Shown here one piece after another: positions 9,326 to 17,885 of a stretch of DNA of 64,000 nt. The position numbers and the translations under genes are program-made. Numbering within the stretch: the stretch's first letter is position 1; the number at the start of each line of letters is the position of its first letter. The DNA comes from Sediminibacterium sp. Gen4. GTDB lineage: Bacteria; Bacteroidota; Bacteroidia; Chitinophagales; Chitinophagaceae. The notes under the pieces were generated by a model. That model saw only the letters and a list, made by a program, of their open reading frames with translations. It was not told the origin of the DNA and did no database searches. The DNA lies in NCBI GenBank assembly GCA_013391385.1, contig JACBFI010000005.1, positions 121,832 through 185,831 on the forward strand, in the 5' to 3' direction.

Positions 9326-9793
9326 ATGTCAATTGGTAAACGAGTATTGAACCTAATCGAACGGCTCACAATTTTTAAGTTGATCATTGGGGCCTATTTT
9401 ATTAATTTTTTTGTTTCGGTCTTATTTGGGTATGTATTATTCCCAGAACAAGATGCTAATCCGAATCAACTACCTGATAATATATATTTTATTGCTTCAA
9501 TCATTGTGGCACCATTTCTCGAAACTTGGCTGGTTCAATATACAATCATGGAGTATGGCTATAAATGGACAAAAAAATATGGGCCAGGGATCATAGTAAG
9601 TATTGTTGTCTTTTCAGTCTTACATCATTATTCAGTTCCTTATATGCTGAAGACATTGGTTACCGGAACTGTCTACACGTCGGTTTACTTTGTTTGTATG
9701 ATTAGAAAATGGAATGGCTTTTTATGGACATCGATGGTACACATGCTGCATAACATAACAGCGTTAATATTTAACTATTTTATTGATGGATAA
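9326..9793 (+). CDS. CPBP/Abi-type intramembrane protein, candidate immunity or processing factor
   Basis: A 155-residue protein with about four membrane segments and the three CPBP motifs in order: APFLETWLVQ (Glu66; second Glu and Arg of the classic EExxxR replaced), FSVLH (His100) and HMLHN (His139, Asn143). CPBP proteins are intramembrane metalloproteases related to Rce1; in bacteriocin clusters members often act as immunity proteins. It lies between the peptides and the exporter and its last 8 bp overlap the HlyD gene, so it belongs to the operon. Immunity is inferred from context; peptide maturation is the alternative. Confidence 0.72.
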   Translation: MSIGKRVLNLIERLTIFKLIIGAYFINFFVSVLFGYVLFPEQDANPNQLPDNIYFIASIIVAPFLETWLVQYTIMEYGYKWTKKYGPGIIVSIVVFSVLHHYSVPYMLKTLVTGTVYTSVYFVCMIRKWNGFLWTSMVHMLHNITALIFNYFIDG

Positions 9794-10964
9794 GGGAAAG
9801 GGGCCATTGCCGGAAGCCAATAATAGCATCCAATGCTATCTTGCCGAATTTTCGCCCTATAGCAAAGTCTTTTATGTATCACTGATCCTGATCGTATTCT
9901 TCGGACTTGCCATGCTGCCTTTTTGTTATGTCAACGTCATTACCCGTACCGAAGGAATCATCAGGCCCTTTCAGGAGCGAACTGTCGTTCGAAGCCTAAT
10001 GAGCGCTACCATTCAGTCTGTTCATTGTGAAGATGGAAGCACAGTTAAAAAAGGAGATACTCTGATCTTGTTTCAACAATTGAATTATACGGCACAAAAA
10101 GAATATATCACACAAAAAATCAATAATTGTACAAAGCTGATCAATGATTTAAAACTACTTACGCAACCGGATGTGTGGAAAGATTCAACGATCAATAACC
10201 GTTTGCAAACAGCAGTCTATCGCTCTCAATACCTGCATTTTTATGATCAATTACAAGAGAAAGATATACTTAATAAAAAATTACAGAAAGACATACTCCT
10301 GTATGATCCGCTACTTCGGGAGAAAGTTATAGCACCTAATGAGTTTGCTGATATCAGGTTTCAGTTACTACAAGCGTCGGCCGTTTTTCAATTGCAGATT
10401 AGCAAACAAATCAGCCAATGGCAACAGGAATTGATTGAACAACAAAAATTATTAGTGGCATACAAAACTGAAAATAGTAATCTGTTAGCGAATGCACAGT
10501 CTTATATCGTAAAAGCCCCTATAACTGGCACCGTTTTAATGCAAGAACCTTTATATACAGGTGCTGCTGTTCTCCCTTCCGGAGAACTTTTATCTATTTC
10601 TCCCGCACAAGACCTGATTGTTGAATGTTGGATATCTCCTTCAGATAGGGTGACCATTTATCATGGACAGACTATTACCTATTCGATTCCAGAAATTCGT
10701 AATCAGATGTCTACGACATTGGAGGGAAAAGTTATTTCCATAGCAGAGGATTATACACTTGTTAATAATAAGCCCTTGTTCAGGGTTAAATGTAGTTTGA
10801 ACCAAACAAGGGTTCAGTTACAAAATGGGTTTTCATATGTATTAGGTCGTGGACTTTTATTGGAGACAAGATTTCTTTTAGCTAGAAAAAGTTGTTGGGA
10901 GCTTCTTTATCAGCAATTATACGATTGGTTCAATCCTGGCACTCTTAGTCAATCCGCCGTATGA
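9786..10964 (+). CDS. HlyD-family periplasmic adaptor of a peptide exporter
   Basis: A 392-residue membrane-fusion protein: a short cytosolic N-terminus, one membrane segment (residues ~28-50), a first biotinyl-lipoyl half (RTEGIIRPFQERTVVRS ... VHCEDGSTVKKGDTL), a coiled-coil hairpin (about 95-235), a second lipoyl half (VKAPITGTVLM) and a beta-barrel region. Such adaptors link C39 ABC exporters to the outer membrane. ATG 9786 overlaps the CPBP stop; a TTG one codon earlier is the only other option. Its stop overlaps the PCAT start as ATGA (10961-10964), so the two are translationally coupled. No TolC-like outer-membrane gene is in the cassette. Confidence 0.88.
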   Translation: MDKGKGPLPEANNSIQCYLAEFSPYSKVFYVSLILIVFFGLAMLPFCYVNVITRTEGIIRPFQERTVVRSLMSATIQSVHCEDGSTVKKGDTLILFQQLNYTAQKEYITQKINNCTKLINDLKLLTQPDVWKDSTINNRLQTAVYRSQYLHFYDQLQEKDILNKKLQKDILLYDPLLREKVIAPNEFADIRFQLLQASAVFQLQISKQISQWQQELIEQQKLLVAYKTENSNLLANAQSYIVKAPITGTVLMQEPLYTGAAVLPSGELLSISPAQDLIVECWISPSDRVTIYHGQTITYSIPEIRNQMSTTLEGKVISIAEDYTLVNNKPLFRVKCSLNQTRVQLQNGFSYVLGRGLLLETRFLLARKSCWELLYQQLYDWFNPGTLSQSAV

Positions 10965-13108
10965 AGAGGAAGATAGTTTGTGTAAAGCAAAGAGATGTTA
11001 CCGATTGCGGAGCTGCCTGTTTGGTATCCATTGCCGGCAGTTATGGGTATCAGTTTTCTGTTAGTAAAATCAGACAAATAGCCGGAACAGATAAACGAGG
11101 TACCAGTATGTTGGGTATGGTGGAGGCAGCACAGAGAATGGGTTTTCAGGCTAAGGCGGTACGTGCAAATCCTGAACTGATTCGTCAGATTCCACTTCCT
11201 TCTATTGCGCATGTATTATTGGAAAATGGATTGCAACATTTTGTAGTACTCTATCGAATCAGCGAACATCAGCTCATATATATGGACCCGGGAACGGGTA
11301 CGCTGGTAAAGACAAAGCCCGATGCTTTTACTAAAATATGGAGCGGGGTACTTCTTTTACTGGAACCTTCAATAGCTGTATCTGGTTCTGCGTTTACTAT
11401 CAGCACAAAACAAAGGCTGTATCATTTACTCTACTCCAATCGATCCTTATTGTTACAAGGATTTATGGGAGCCTTGGTATATACTATTTTAGGCCTTTCA
11501 GTCAGTATTTATATCCAGAAACTAGTGGATACCGTATTTGTGGATGGTGATTTGGGACTTTTGAATCTCATCAGTATGATGATGATCTTATTGTTGTGTG
11601 TTCAACAATACACGGGTACGTTTAAAACGGTACTTGGATTACAGATTGGACAACGGATGGATGCAGCACTCATCACCCATTATCTGCGTCACCTCTTACA
11701 ACTCCCACAGTTTTTCTTTGATACCATGCGAACGGGCGAAGTGTTGAGTCGAATCAATGATGCTGTTATGATCAGGAATTTTATCAGTGATACAATTATG
11801 CAGGTAGTAGTGAATAGTTTGATCCTGCTCTGTTCTTTTTTATTGATGTTTTTTTATAGCAGTAAGTTGGCTTTATGGATGCTGGTATTATTACCACTTT
11901 ATTCGGCACTCTATTTTCTGAGTAATAAAATCAACAAGTATTGGCAAAGAAAATTAATGGAAAGAAGTGCTGCCATGGAAACAGAACTGGTGGGTACTTT
12001 ACAAGCATCAGCTACCATCAAGCGTTTTGGACTGGAACATGTAATGATGGAAAAAAATGAGATGCAACTCATTGGTTTATTACGTACCCTGTATGCTACC
12101 GCTACTAGAAATATTGCAGTTTCCTCTGTTGCAGAATTTTTGACAAAACTTTTTACCCTCTTCATTTTATGGATAGGCTCAATATTAGTGATCGAGCGAA
12201 CACTTACACCTGGTACTTTGCTGTCTTTTTATAGTATTATCGGGTATTTTACCGGTCCTGTTTTGGTATTGATAGGAAGTACCAAAAGTTTTCAGGAAGC
12301 CATGATTGCAGCAGATCGCCTTTTTGAGATCATGGAATTAGAAACAGAAGAAGCTGCTCAGATCGGTCGTTATCAATGCGCTTTTAAAGTGGGTACAATT
12401 GTATTTGATAGAGTCAGCTTTCGATATGGTAGCAGACAAACAGTTTTTACTGATTTGTCTTTTCAGATCAACCCGGGAGCTTGTATTGGGATAGCTGGTG
12501 AAAGTGGATCAGGAAAATCTACTTTATTGCATCTTTTATTACGCTTTTATCCATTGCAAAATGGACAAATACGCATTGGAGAAACCGATATCAGTGATGT
12601 AAGTCTCACAGAATTAAGAGAAAAAATTGCCATAGTTCCACAAGAGACGGATATACTCTCAGGTACTATTCTTGAAAATATCTGTTTGAATACAGCTGTT
12701 GATATGGATAACGTAATAAAACTTTGTCAGCAAGTGGGATTAGATCATTTCATTCGTAGCTTACCGGAAGGGTATCATACCGTATTACAGGAGCAGGGGA
12801 CAAACTTATCTGGCGGACAAAAACAGAAAATTGGTATTGTACGTGCATTGTACCGGCAACCATCTATATTATTATTAGATGAAGCCACGGCTTCATTAGA
12901 TACCATCAGTGAATCTGTAGTGCAAGAATGTTTGCAATACCATCGTCGAAAGGGTATAACAATCATTCTTGTAGCACATAGGTTAACAACACTTAGGTTC
13001 TGTGACGAAATACTGGTATTGCAACAAGGTAAATTAATGGAAAGAGGTTCACATGAATACCTGATACAAAAGAAAAGCCTGTATGCTACTATGTGGAATC
13101 AACGGTAA
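10961..13108 (+). CDS. peptidase-containing ABC transporter (C39, double-glycine peptide exporter)
   Basis: This 715-residue exporter has all three parts of a PCAT. Residues 1-135 are a C39 cysteine protease with Gln10, catalytic Cys16 (TDCGAACL), His93 (LQHFVVLY) and Asp109 (MDPGTG). A six-helix ABC exporter membrane domain spans about 150-440. The nucleotide-binding domain has Walker A GESGSGKST near 512-520, signature LSGGQKQK near 616 and ILLLDEATASLD near 636-647. It should cleave the GG leaders of the two upstream peptides and export the cores with the HlyD partner. No catalytic residue appears lost. Its stop is only 3 bp from the convergent response-regulator stop. Confidence 0.93.
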   Translation: MKRKIVCVKQRDVTDCGAACLVSIAGSYGYQFSVSKIRQIAGTDKRGTSMLGMVEAAQRMGFQAKAVRANPELIRQIPLPSIAHVLLENGLQHFVVLYRISEHQLIYMDPGTGTLVKTKPDAFTKIWSGVLLLLEPSIAVSGSAFTISTKQRLYHLLYSNRSLLLQGFMGALVYTILGLSVSIYIQKLVDTVFVDGDLGLLNLISMMMILLLCVQQYTGTFKTVLGLQIGQRMDAALITHYLRHLLQLPQFFFDTMRTGEVLSRINDAVMIRNFISDTIMQVVVNSLILLCSFLLMFFYSSKLALWMLVLLPLYSALYFLSNKINKYWQRKLMERSAAMETELVGTLQASATIKRFGLEHVMMEKNEMQLIGLLRTLYATATRNIAVSSVAEFLTKLFTLFILWIGSILVIERTLTPGTLLSFYSIIGYFTGPVLVLIGSTKSFQEAMIAADRLFEIMELETEEAAQIGRYQCAFKVGTIVFDRVSFRYGSRQTVFTDLSFQINPGACIGIAGESGSGKSTLLHLLLRFYPLQNGQIRIGETDISDVSLTELREKIAIVPQETDILSGTILENICLNTAVDMDNVIKLCQQVGLDHFIRSLPEGYHTVLQEQGTNLSGGQKQKIGIVRALYRQPSILLLDEATASLDTISESVVQECLQYHRRKGITIILVAHRLTTLRFCDEILVLQQGKLMERGSHEYLIQKKSLYATMWNQR

Positions 13109-13111
13109 CGC

Positions 13112-13762
13112 TTACACGCTCACAATTCCATGTTTAATCGCAAAAATGGCTAGTCCAACCCTTGTTTTGATATCTAATTTTTTGAACAGATTATCGCGAT
13201 AGGTATCGACAGTACGTGGACTGATATGCATTTCTTCAGCGATCTCTTTATAGGTTTTATCGGAGCAGATCCATTGTAAGAAAATGGTTTCATTCTCTGT
13301 AAGGCTGCTGAGTGGAGAGCCATCACCGAGGAAGGAGTCTTCATTGCTGATATAGTGCATGAGTTTATCACTCACTAATTCATTGATGAAATAACCGGTA
13401 TCGCGGATATTTTCGAGGGCTTGTTTGAAGACTTTGGGTTTACTGTCTTTAAGTAAATAACCGCGGGCACCGTTTTTCAGCATGCGGATGATAGCAATAT
13501 CATTTTCCAACATACTTAATACCAATACCCTGGTTTCGGGCATATTGGCTTTGATCCATTCAGCGGTTTCAAAGCCATCCATCAATGGCATATTGATATC
13601 CAATAAAACTATCGCTGGTGGCTTGTTGTTTTTCAACGCCTCCATGAATTCCTTACCGTTACCGGCTTCCATAATTACTTTGAAGCCTTCAAATGAATTG
13701 ATCATTGAAGCGAGACCGCTACGAAGTAATTCATGATCGTCCACAAGTGCTACAAAGGTCAT
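13112..13762 (-). CDS. NarL/FixJ-family response regulator
   Basis: A 216-residue regulator with an N-terminal receiver domain (acidic pair Asp8/Asp9, phospho-acceptor Asp55 in LLDINMP, conserved Lys in YLLKDSKP) and a C-terminal LuxR-type HTH (LTENETIFLQWICSDKTYKE, then ISPRTVDTYRDNLFKKL). ATG 13762 starts directly at the receiver fold (MTFVALVDDHE); the longer frame to 13819 would run into the kinase gene. It follows the kinase by 7 bp in the same transcript and is the obvious partner. Targets are unknown. Confidence 0.92.
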   Translation of the reverse strand: MTFVALVDDHELLRSGLASMINSFEGFKVIMEAGNGKEFMEALKNNKPPAIVLLDINMPLMDGFETAEWIKANMPETRVLVLSMLENDIAIIRMLKNGARGYLLKDSKPKVFKQALENIRDTGYFINELVSDKLMHYISNEDSFLGDGSPLSSLTENETIFLQWICSDKTYKEIAEEMHISPRTVDTYRDNLFKKLDIKTRVGLAIFAIKHGIVSV

Positions 13763-13769
13763 ACAAAGG

Positions 13770-14549
13770 TTATTTCGATTTCGCCTGCAATATAATGGCT
13801 GTTCCGTTTCCCGGCTCACTTTTTATATCAACAGTGGCATGAATCATTTTTGCCCTGTTAAATATATTCTGTAAACCGATACCCGGTCCGGCAGTTTTAA
13901 ATTTTTCCATGTCAAATCCAATCCCATTATCCGTTATAATCAGCTGAACTTCATTCTCATTGCCCTCTATTTTTACAGATATTTGGTCAGCCTTGGCATG
14001 TTTCATGATATTATTGATGATTTCCTGAACCATTCTAAACATGATAAGGTCTGTATTCTTATCAATACCCGTGAAATTCTCCGCTACTGAAAGATCTGTT
14101 TTATATCGACCACTCTTCTGTAAATTATTCAAAAGTTGTCTGATAGACTCCACAATTCCTATATCCTGTATCCTATTCGTTTGTAAACTATGGCTCAGGT
14201 CGCGTAAGTCTTTAATAGCCTTTCCTAAAAGTTCATCCGTATGTTCCAGTTTCTCGTGCTCTTCAATATTCGTAAAGGTACTTAAGTTCAGTCTGACCAG
14301 ACTTAATACCTGTCCAATATTATCGTGAATTTCTCTACTGATATGGCTAAAAGTTTGCTCCTGGATCTCTAGTTGTGATTTAAGGATGGTCTGTTCAAAT
14401 CTGTTTTTCATCTCATCTCTTTCTTGTTGAAATTTTCTCTGGCGCCTCAGGAATACGAATACAATCAGGAGCAAGAAAAACCCGATCAGTACTAGAAATA
14501 CAGAAGCTATAACGATGGTGATGAGGATGTCTTCCTGTTGTTTCGGCAT
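13770..14549 (-). CDS. HisKA_3-type sensor histidine kinase without an extracellular sensor domain
   Basis: A 259-residue kinase: one N-terminal membrane helix (about 8-35), a coiled-coil linker, the HisKA_3 dimerisation box SREIHDNIGQVLSL with His75, and an HATPase_c domain with EIINNIMKHA, TDNGIGF and GPGIGLQNIFNRA. It has no periplasmic or PAS sensor region, so signal sensing may come from the polytopic membrane protein whose gene overlaps its start by 43 bp. It should phosphorylate the regulator 7 bp downstream. Confidence 0.9.
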   Translation of the reverse strand: MPKQQEDILITIVIASVFLVLIGFFLLLIVFVFLRRQRKFQQERDEMKNRFEQTILKSQLEIQEQTFSHISREIHDNIGQVLSLVRLNLSTFTNIEEHEKLEHTDELLGKAIKDLRDLSHSLQTNRIQDIGIVESIRQLLNNLQKSGRYKTDLSVAENFTGIDKNTDLIMFRMVQEIINNIMKHAKADQISVKIEGNENEVQLIITDNGIGFDMEKFKTAGPGIGLQNIFNRAKMIHATVDIKSEPGNGTAIILQAKSK

Positions 14550-15175
14550 AAAATAAAAGCTATACTGAACGAACCATATAAGATTACATTCAGACTATTT
14601 GTAATGTTCTGATAAATAATAATTCCTTGTTTTTGAAAATCACTTTTTGTAAGATACTCAACTAATGCGTTAATGATTACAGAGCCTAAATAGAAAATTA
14701 ATAATCCAATTGTTATCCAGAAAAATGGCTGTCGCGATAGTCTTACATTGATTGATTCTGGAAGAATTGATTCATACAAAAAGAAACAACTATAAACTAC
14801 CATAAAGAAAGAACCCAAGAGAAAAGTATAACTGTGAAAAGAAGTGGTAAGTCCTTGTATAAAGATGACATTCAGAATAAAAAGGATCAGATAAAATGGA
14901 ATCAGTAGGATAATAATATAGCGAAGAACTTTATTATTAAGATGAATACGAAATAAAATAGAGTAAAACACAAATTCAGCGGCTGTGAAAATATTGAATA
15001 GTAAGAATTTTTCGTTCCTTTCTTTCCAAATCCATTTAGCACCCATCTCAACCAATGCTGTTACAATTAAGAAAGGAATGAAATAAAACATTGCATCATT
15101 TCTCTTCAAATCTTTATAAAAGAAAAGAGCAATTAAAAGACTGATGATTTCCAGATATAAATGCAGGTCTTGCAT
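14507..15175 (-). CDS. seven-helix integral membrane protein, putative sensor partner of the kinase
   Basis: A 222-residue protein made mostly of hydrophobic segments; I count about seven membrane helices separated by short loops, with a basic C-terminal tail (CRNNRKTSSSPSL). No enzymatic motif is visible and I do not recognise the family. The 3' end overlaps the histidine-kinase start by 43 bp on the same strand, which points to translational coupling and a joint complex. By analogy to other Bacteroidota kinases with separate membrane input modules it may sense an extracellular or membrane signal; this is inference. Confidence 0.7.
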   Translation of the reverse strand: MQDLHLYLEIISLLIALFFYKDLKRNDAMFYFIPFLIVTALVEMGAKWIWKERNEKFLLFNIFTAAEFVFYSILFRIHLNNKVLRYIIILLIPFYLILFILNVIFIQGLTTSFHSYTFLLGSFFMVVYSCFFLYESILPESINVRLSRQPFFWITIGLLIFYLGSVIINALVEYLTKSDFQKQGIIIYQNITNSLNVILYGSFSIAFILCRNNRKTSSSPSL

Positions 15176-15195
15176 AATTGCTAATGTATATGATT

Positions 15196-15241
15196 ATAAT
15201 GAATAAACCCTTCCATTTTATAGGAAGGGTTTATTCATTAT
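15196..15241 (-). terminator. strong terminator hairpin after the small lipoprotein gene
   Basis: Arms 15196-15214 and 15223-15241 pair over 19 bp around an 8-nt loop. It lies between the lipoprotein stop and the membrane-protein start, both minus strand. The A/T-rich outer stem would also act on the other strand. It separates the lipoprotein transcript from the signalling operon. Confidence 0.8.
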
Positions 15242-15263
15242 GGTTTCAATAACCCGATTAAGA

Positions 15264-15722
15264 TTAAGGGAACAAACCACCGTGATTCAGGAACTTTTCT
15301 GATGCTTCTTCAAAATTACCTCTAACATTTCCTGTTCTGGTTTTTTTATCGCCTGAGAAGAAAACGGTAAGTCTACCTTTGTTTCTTCCCTCACCATAGA
15401 TACCAAAATTCACATAAATATTTTTTGAGCCTTCTCTTTTCAGATTATTCAAAAAACTTTGAATGTCTTTCACTTCGAATGATACAGCGGTTGATGTATT
15501 GATATTTGCATTTGCATAATTAGCAGCAAGTTTAGCAGCTTCATTTCTGTCAATGATACCTGGAATATCAGACGCATTGACTTCCACAGCACCAATAGAT
15601 TCATTTACTCTTGAGCTGTTAACTTCGTTAGCAACACCATCCTGTTCTTTCTGGCAGGCTACCAGAAGGATGGTAACTACTGACAGCAGTAAAACTGTGC
15701 CTAAAATTTGAAACTTTTTCAT
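15264..15722 (-). CDS. small lipoprotein of unknown function
   Basis: A 152-residue protein with a lipoprotein signal peptide (MKKFQILGTVLLLSVVTILLV followed by lipobox Ala-Cys, LVAC with Cys23). The mature part is polar with an acidic, Asn/Ser-rich N-terminal linker and a domain containing SFEVKDIQSFLNNL and IYVNFGIYGEGRNKGRLTVFF, which may be a small alpha/beta fold. I do not recognise a family. It has its own terminator, and a candidate promoter region lies at 15783-15812. Confidence 0.7.
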   Translation of the reverse strand: MKKFQILGTVLLLSVVTILLVACQKEQDGVANEVNSSRVNESIGAVEVNASDIPGIIDRNEAAKLAANYANANINTSTAVSFEVKDIQSFLNNLKREGSKNIYVNFGIYGEGRNKGRLTVFFSGDKKTRTGNVRGNFEEASEKFLNHGGLFP

Positions 15723-15782
15723 CTGTCTGTTTTTAATAGGTTTTGACCAAGGTTTAACGAAATAGGTGCTACAAGTTGTTTA

Positions 15783-15812
15783 GATGGGACTTATCCAAAT
15801 TTTATTCCCATC
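15783..15812 (-). promoter_or_regulatory. inverted repeat upstream of the lipoprotein gene
   Basis: GATGGGA (15783-15789) and TCCCATC (15806-15812) flank a 16-bp spacer that, read on the minus strand, holds TAAAATTTG, a loose -7-like element. It may be an operator over a promoter for the lipoprotein gene 60 bp away. Weak evidence. Confidence 0.3.
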
Positions 15813-15960
15813 AGATACAAAGTTCTGCTTTTTTTCTTATGAATACACTATTTATTCACCGAATATGAGCAGGTGTTTTCACTGAATTTATAATCGGTGT
15901 TTTAAACGAATATTTAAAATTATTATTTATAAATATGTTGATTATTATTTTATAAGATCA

Positions 15961-17148
15961 TTAATTTGAGATATTGGCACTTATACTCTTTCGATTTAGT
16001 ATATAAATGATTAGTAATACTAACGCTGAAATGCTTATAGTAATCGGAGAAATGAGTGGGGAAATGTAAGCAGATTGCTGTCGCAAAAATAGGGCCAATG
16101 CATACTGTGCAACAGCTATAACACATAACGAACACAGCACAATCCAAACATTGGATGGGAAAAATTGACGTGTTAGAAATGATCGCAATTGTGATGGCGA
16201 AGCACCTAAACTAATCAATAATTTTATTTCTTCTCTGCAAGAACTGATGGTGAGTTGTATAAACAAAGAGAAGATCAACATCGCAAATAAAAACATGAGT
16301 AATCCTGTTACACCAGTAATATTCACCACCATTTCTACAATTTGTCTGTACTTACTAAATCTGGTTTTATCCTGATCCGTAGTCAATTGTTTTTTCTTCA
16401 AATAACTGATCAAATCCGGATGTCCGGGATCTTTGGTTCTAATGATGATTCTGGATGGAGCATTACCTGTATTTTTTCCATACAAAGCATTGGCATGGTC
16501 CATGAACGATTGTGGAATCAATAAAGAGGATACCCTGTCGCTGAAGCCTACTACTTTACCTTTGAATACACGTGTTGTACCATCAACAGCATAGACATTC
16601 ACATTGAAAAAAATCATTTTCACGATTTCCCGTGTTAACTGTGGTAAGCCTTGTGATAATGAGAATTGAAAATTATAAATGTCTAGAAACATACCCGGTA
16701 CGATGATGGGTACATAAGCACTGTTTTCATTCCAATTCCATTCTTTTGTATTCACATCTAAGAAAGCATCGGGAACACTTTCAAAAGCAATATCTGTATA
16801 AAATGGAAAGACATCACTGCTGCTTTGAATAGATGCTTTGAAGCGACTGGTTGCTAAAACACCTACCGCTTCTGTAAATGGCTGTGCCTTGATATCATTA
16901 ATTTCTTCTTGTGCAAGTACCGCTTTCCCTATATTCTGATCGGTCAGTATTTTATTGACAACTAAAAAATTGGCTATACTGTCTTTGTTCTGTTTTCCTT
17001 GTAAAAGTTCATTGTAGTTCACCTGTATCTGTACGGCTGCCAGTATCAATAATAATGCAACGGATAAGCCTATAATGGCCATGGCATATCGGGTTCTTCC
17101 GGTAGCTGTTCTAATTAATTTTTTTAAAAGTATATTCAGCTCATTCAT
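15961..17148 (-). CDS. FtsX/MacB-like ABC transporter permease
   Basis: A 395-residue permease: N-terminal membrane helix (about 20-42), a long extracytoplasmic domain (about 45-275) and three C-terminal helices, the standard FtsX-type layout. The loop after the second helix reads CREEIKLLISLGASPSQLRSF, the typical coupling sequence of MacB/LolE permeases. It follows its ATPase gene by 10 bp in the same transcript. The family moves lipids, lipoproteins or peptides, or transmits mechanical signals across the envelope; which applies here is unknown. Confidence 0.85.
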   Translation of the reverse strand: MNELNILLKKLIRTATGRTRYAMAIIGLSVALLLILAAVQIQVNYNELLQGKQNKDSIANFLVVNKILTDQNIGKAVLAQEEINDIKAQPFTEAVGVLATSRFKASIQSSSDVFPFYTDIAFESVPDAFLDVNTKEWNWNENSAYVPIIVPGMFLDIYNFQFSLSQGLPQLTREIVKMIFFNVNVYAVDGTTRVFKGKVVGFSDRVSSLLIPQSFMDHANALYGKNTGNAPSRIIIRTKDPGHPDLISYLKKKQLTTDQDKTRFSKYRQIVEMVVNITGVTGLLMFLFAMLIFSLFIQLTISSCREEIKLLISLGASPSQLRSFLTRQFFPSNVWIVLCSLCVIAVAQYALALFLRQQSAYISPLISPITISISALVLLIIYILNRKSISANISN

Positions 17149-17158
17149 AGTTGACTAC

Positions 17159-17806
17159 TTATAAATTCAATATTTGATCGTATGGAAAATGATCATCATC
17201 ATCCAGATCGGTAATGATAAAACCTGCATTTCTTTCTTTACATTCTTTCATGATCAATGCGGCAGCTTTTGCTGTATTTGCCTGATCTAAATGACTAAAG
17301 GGTTCATCCATCACCAACATGGAAAATGGATGAATCAGGGCTCTGATAATAGCAACTCTTTGCTGCTCTCCATAACTGCAAATACCGGCTTTTTGATGTA
17401 GGATATGTTGAACACCTAATTCCGTTGCCATACTAAAAATCTTTTCCTGATCGCAATAAGGTTTTTGTAAAACCCTTTTCAGTTCTATATTTTCAAAAGA
17501 AGTTAGGTTAGGAAACAAACGCAGATCCTGAAAAATAATACTGATCTTTTCTTGTCTGTATTGCGCCAGTTGTTCTGCAGGTAATTGTTGTAAATGCATT
17601 CCATCCCATTCTATTTTTCCGGTATAATCTTCGCGCAACTTGTATAAAGAATGGATCAATGTGGTTTTACCAGTACCACTGGGAGCTTTGATTTTTGTCC
17701 ATTGCCCCGCAGAAAAACTAACAGTACGATTCCATACATCAGAACCTTGCTGCAGTACTTTATCTTTCAAAGGGGTAGGTACAACATTATGTAGTGATAG
17801 GATCAT
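17159..17806 (-). CDS. LolD/MacB-like ABC transporter ATP-binding protein
   Basis: A 215-residue ATPase with Walker A APSGTGKTT (41-49), Q-loop Gln93 (IIFQDLRLFPNLT), signature SYGEQQR (144-150, Tyr in place of Ser/Gly in LSGGQ) and Walker B LVMDEP (164-169) followed by D-loop SHLD. The usual H-loop His appears to be missing: the segment reads FIITDLDDDDHFPYD where related proteins have a THD-like sequence. ATP hydrolysis may be slow or the protein may work mainly as a binding switch. It is paired with the downstream permease. Confidence 0.85.
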   Translation of the reverse strand: MILSLHNVVPTPLKDKVLQQGSDVWNRTVSFSAGQWTKIKAPSGTGKTTLIHSLYKLREDYTGKIEWDGMHLQQLPAEQLAQYRQEKISIIFQDLRLFPNLTSFENIELKRVLQKPYCDQEKIFSMATELGVQHILHQKAGICSYGEQQRVAIIRALIHPFSMLVMDEPFSHLDQANTAKAAALIMKECKERNAGFIITDLDDDDHFPYDQILNL

Positions 17807-17830
17807 GACGCTAAGTTATCATTCAATAGG

Positions 17831-17872
17831 GTCAAATAAAAAGTCCTGCTACAACAGGACTTTTTATTTGAC
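17831..17872 (-). terminator. terminator hairpin between the DUF4836 and ABC genes
   Basis: Arms 17831-17848 and 17855-17872 are perfectly complementary over 18 bp around a 6-nt loop, with A5/T5 runs inside the stem so it can work on both strands. It lies just after the DUF4836 stop. Confidence 0.82.
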
Positions 17873-17885
17873 TCGAAAATTTCTA

